In this document: positions 61,410 to 64,000 of the stretch, in pieces | Position numbering within the stretch: the stretch's first letter is position 1 | How the letters are laid out: every line of letters starts with the position of its first letter | Origin: Paenibacillus crassostreae | Lineage (GTDB): Bacteria; Bacillota; Bacilli; Paenibacillales; Paenibacillaceae | Length of the DNA stretch: 64,000 bases | NCBI RefSeq assembly: GCF_001857945.1 | Contig: NZ_CP017770.1 | Coordinates: forward strand, 3,534,001 to 3,598,000 | Reading direction: 5' to 3' | The notes under the pieces: model-generated | What the model saw: only the letters and a program-made list of their open reading frames with translations | Database searches by the model: none | Told to the model about the DNA's origin: nothing | Translations under genes and position numbers: made by a program

Positions 61410-64000
61410 ATGAGTACTTCTGTATTGAATTCTGAAAGTCTGAACATTCCTCGGTCTGAACATCCACATCCGCATTGGCAACGTATGGATTGGATGAACT
61501 TGAATGGTCAGTGGTCATTTTGTTTTGACCCCAACGATGAAGGCATTAGAAGTCAGTGGCATACCAATCATGAAATCGTTTACAACTCCTTGATTACGGT
61601 TCCTTTTTCTTGGGCAAGTCCTCTATCTGGAATAGGTAGTGATACTAAAGGGATAGGCTGGTATCGCCGTACTCTGACTTGGCAGCCTTTCGTACAGGGT
61701 TCACGATTATTTCTGCGCTTTGGAGCAGTAGATTATTCTTGTGATGTGTGGATTAATGGTATGCATGTCGGTTCACATCATGGTGGTTACGGCTCATTTG
61801 AGTTCGAAGTTACCCAGTCCTGGCAAGTTGAATGCGAGAATACGATTATCGTAAGAGTAGAGGATTTCGATCAGGATTATCAGGCACGTGGTAAGCAGGG
61901 ATATGGAGAGATTCGCGGGATATGGCAACCGGTTTGGTTGGAATCCCGACCGCAAACTTATGTGAAGGATGCTAAATTTGTAACCTTCATTGACGGACAG
62001 GTTGAAGTGACGGCAAGAATCACAGCGCATGAAGCTGGAACAGCAGAATTAACGCTGCAATTTGCAGAGAGTTCTATCCAGCATAGAGTAAATCTAGACC
62101 TCGTAGCAGGTGAGAATGAAATTAAGAGCTCTTTAAAAGTGAATGACCCCCAGTTGTGGAGTCCAAACACGCCTTATCTATACGAAGGGGAACTGCAGTT
62201 ATCAGGATCTTTTGGCACAGATGTAGTTAGTACTTATTTCGGAATTCGTGAAATCCAAACCGTTCGCTTCGAAGAACGCGGATATCGCTGGATTACATTG
62301 AATGGCAAGCCAATTTATTTGAATGGTACCCTTGACCAGTCCTATAACAAGACAGGTTATTTCACTTACCCGTCGGATGAAGAAATGCGGGATGAAATAT
62401 ATCTCATGAAACGTTTGGGGTTGAACTTTGTTCGTATTCATATCAAGCCTGAGGAGCCACGTAAGTTGTATTGGGCCGATAAGCTAGGTATTCTCGTTAT
62501 GGAGGATATGCCTTGTTTCTGGGGTAACCCGGATGAAAAGGCGCGTACATCCTATGAAAGGGAAGCGATTGAGATCATTGAGCGGGACTATAATCATCCA
62601 TCTATTTTCTCATGGGTTATGTTCAATGAGACTTGGGGACTGAAGACAGACGCTAAAGAAGCGGGCGTGACGGCTGACATACGACAACAGAGCAGTTATC
62701 TGCCGGAGACGCAGGAGTGGGTCCGAGAGAAATATCACTGGGCCAAGCAGCTTGACCCAACCCGGATTATTGAGGATAACTCGCCGTGCAACTATGATCA
62801 TGTCGAATCGGATATCAATACATGGCATTTGTACATTAATGGGTATGATCAGCTTCGTTCCCATCTAAATGAGGTTATGTATAAAACATTTGCGGGTTCA
62901 GACTTTAACTGTATCGGCGGTAACGTACAATCCGATGCACCGCTAATGAACAGCGAGTGCGGCAACGTCTGGGGTATTGATGGTGGAGCTGGTGACAGTG
63001 ATTTGGCATGGCATTACCGTTATATGATGAATGAATTCCGTCGGTATGATAAGTTGTGCGGGTTCGTATTTACTGAATTCCGCGATGTTACGAACGAGTT
63101 CAACGGCTATTACCGGCTTGACGGGTCCGATAAAGATTTTGGTTATGATGCGTTTGTACCTGGCATGACAATTGCTGATCTGCATTCACCAGATTTTATC
63201 GTTATCGATGCACCACCGTGTCAAACAGTAGATGCAGGTATAAAAGTAAATGTTCCTTTGCTGCGTTCTAGCTTCTGTGATCAACATCATGGAGGGGTGC
63301 TTCAGTTGAAGTGGGAGTTGTATTACGACAATATGGGTACCCGAGTTGTTGCAGATTGCGGACATATTCCTGTGAAGTGGGATAGCTTCGGAGTAACTCC
63401 TCTTCCGTCTTTGACCGTTACTATGCCCGGTCAGGACGCAGTGGCGGTGCTCGCAATTTCCCTGATCAATGAAATAGATGATGTTCTCACTCGTAACTTC
63501 ATTACGTTTGATGTAAGAAGCGATAAAGAGGACGGAGTGTTTGAAGGGAAAGGTGATTTTGTAAGTATTCCAGTAGGGGACTTTATAGAGCAGACCTTTA
63601 AGCACCAGTGGGGAGCTATTCAGGGTGGAAAAGTCAACGGTGCTGGAGAAGGGAGTTACGTATATGACGTCACTCTACCGGATTCAACGGAGAAGAAGAT
63701 GATTGGTGAAATCGAAATTATGTTCGAAGCAGGTGCTAAGCGAGTGCTTGCGCGCAATGTTGAAGGAGCAAAGGACAACGAGATGGGGATTAGCGCCATG
63801 CATGGTGCTGATGCCAAAGTGGAATATAATCCGAATACGTATTATATGACCGATGATGTGCGTCACCCTTCACGAGTCAACGTTCTAGTTGATGGCAAAC
63901 GGATTGGTTCATTTGATTTGCCGAACGACCCGGCCGATAGTAGAGGGGTATTGTCATGGCATTATCAGGCGGTTGCGAACAAGTTAGACGAGGCAGGTTC
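61410..64000 (+). CDS. glycoside hydrolase family 2 protein (beta-galactosidase/glucuronidase type), cut by the window end
   Basis: At least 863 residues; no signal peptide. The N-terminal sugar-binding domain (MNLNGQWSFCFDP, GIGWYRRTLTW, FGAVDYSCDVWINGMHVGSH) is followed by the Ig-like domain and the TIM barrel (LNGKPIYLNGTLDQSYNKTG, LMKRLGLNFVRIHIKPEEP). The acid/base Glu is in WVMFNETWG (Glu407) and the nucleophile Glu probably in MNSECGNVWG (about residue 516). The natural substrate cannot be read. The start has GAAAGG 13 bases upstream. The frame remains open at the window end. Confidence 0.9.
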   Translation, partial: MSTSVLNSESLNIPRSEHPHPHWQRMDWMNLNGQWSFCFDPNDEGIRSQWHTNHEIVYNSLITVPFSWASPLSGIGSDTKGIGWYRRTLTWQPFVQGSRLFLRFGAVDYSCDVWINGMHVGSHHGGYGSFEFEVTQSWQVECENTIIVRVEDFDQDYQARGKQGYGEIRGIWQPVWLESRPQTYVKDAKFVTFIDGQVEVTARITAHEAGTAELTLQFAESSIQHRVNLDLVAGENEIKSSLKVNDPQLWSPNTPYLYEGELQLSGSFGTDVVSTYFGIREIQTVRFEERGYRWITLNGKPIYLNGTLDQSYNKTGYFTYPSDEEMRDEIYLMKRLGLNFVRIHIKPEEPRKLYWADKLGILVMEDMPCFWGNPDEKARTSYEREAIEIIERDYNHPSIFSWVMFNETWGLKTDAKEAGVTADIRQQSSYLPETQEWVREKYHWAKQLDPTRIIEDNSPCNYDHVESDINTWHLYINGYDQLRSHLNEVMYKTFAGSDFNCIGGNVQSDAPLMNSECGNVWGIDGGAGDSDLAWHYRYMMNEFRRYDKLCGFVFTEFRDVTNEFNGYYRLDGSDKDFGYDAFVPGMTIADLHSPDFIVIDAPPCQTVDAGIKVNVPLLRSSFCDQHHGGVLQLKWELYYDNMGTRVVADCGHIPVKWDSFGVTPLPSLTVTMPGQDAVAVLAISLINEIDDVLTRNFITFDVRSDKEDGVFEGKGDFVSIPVGDFIEQTFKHQWGAIQGGKVNGAGEGSYVYDVTLPDSTEKKMIGEIEIMFEAGAKRVLARNVEGAKDNEMGISAMHGADAKVEYNPNTYYMTDDVRHPSRVNVLVDGKRIGSFDLPNDPADSRGVLSWHYQAVANKLDEAG

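Noticed and set aside
61794..63866. Minus-strand frames inside the GH2 gene
   Set aside because: They are shadows of the long open GH2 frame on the plus strand, which has clear family motifs.
1..64000. CRISPR arrays
   Set aside because: No series of regularly spaced direct repeats with unique spacers is seen; the five HVEC tails are 2-4 kb apart and are gene ends.

Overview
The window looks like chromosome of a Gram-positive, Paenibacillus-like bacterium (Firmicutes). The gene content (a YerB-type DUF3048 lipoprotein, a YerC/TrpR-like regulator, dgkB next to rlmCD, a YqfQ-like coat-type protein, bacillithiol-type YfiT/DinB), the strong AGGAGG ribosome-binding sites, the use of TTG and GTG starts, and the sigma-A promoters all fit. 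The genus is an inference.

1-11.2 kb is ordinary core chromosome: alpha/beta hydrolase, LigB-type aromatic dioxygenase facing a DoxX gene across a 30-bp perfect hairpin, DUF3048 lipoprotein, DUF47 regulator plus Pit phosphate transporter, CorA, YqfQ-like protein, YerC, CbiX, DgkB and the 23S rRNA methyltransferase RlmCD. 11.2-16.3 kb is a cyclic-di-GMP riboswitch with a clear promoter, followed by a CheY-like receiver, a FapA (DUF342) protein and an HD-GYP phosphodiesterase, then an XRE regulator and a GAF protein. 16.3-19.1 kb holds small accessory genes and two broken copies of the 3' end of a PC4/YdbC-like gene.

19.6-43.9 kb is a phage-like element. Its first part is replication/transcription-like: a 1123-residue polymerase related to eukaryotic-type RNA-dependent RNA polymerases (two-barrel family, DFDWD active site), a small DUF5659-like protein, an SF2-type ATPase/helicase, a topoisomerase VIII-like fusion of TopoVI B and A domains read through a -1 frameshift, and a ParB-DNA methyltransferase fusion. 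Its second part has a tyrosine integrase, a two-gene DUF6575-like cargo, small and large terminase, portal, Cys-rich protein, scaffold, capsid, head-tail connectors and a Big2-domain protein. No tape measure, tail tube, baseplate or lysis genes are seen. A large serine recombinase closes it. This could be a degraded prophage or a capsid-forming satellite (cf-PICI-like) carrying its own unusual RNA polymerase; this is the most exciting part of the window.

44.4-60.1 kb is an integration hotspot. Five remnants of the 3' end of an rlmCD-like gene (each encoding HVEC plus a variable tail) lie in the same orientation at 48.4, 52.1, 54.2, 57.6 and 60.0 kb. They separate cargo blocks: a Zn-ribbon/DUF2513/UPF0489/DUF4365-HNH block; TetR-MFS-SDR; WYL regulator-VOC; XRE-membrane protein-DinB-Dus; metallo-beta-lactamase fold-Lrp. 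Decayed serine-recombinase C-termini abut two of the tails, and degenerate tRNA-Ala fragments lie among them. The simplest reading is repeated insertion of serine-recombinase elements into the 3' end of the intact rlmCD at 11.1 kb, each new one pushing older ones downstream. From 60.3 kb an ArsR-type regulator and a divergent GH2 glycosidase (cut by the window end) look like normal chromosome again.
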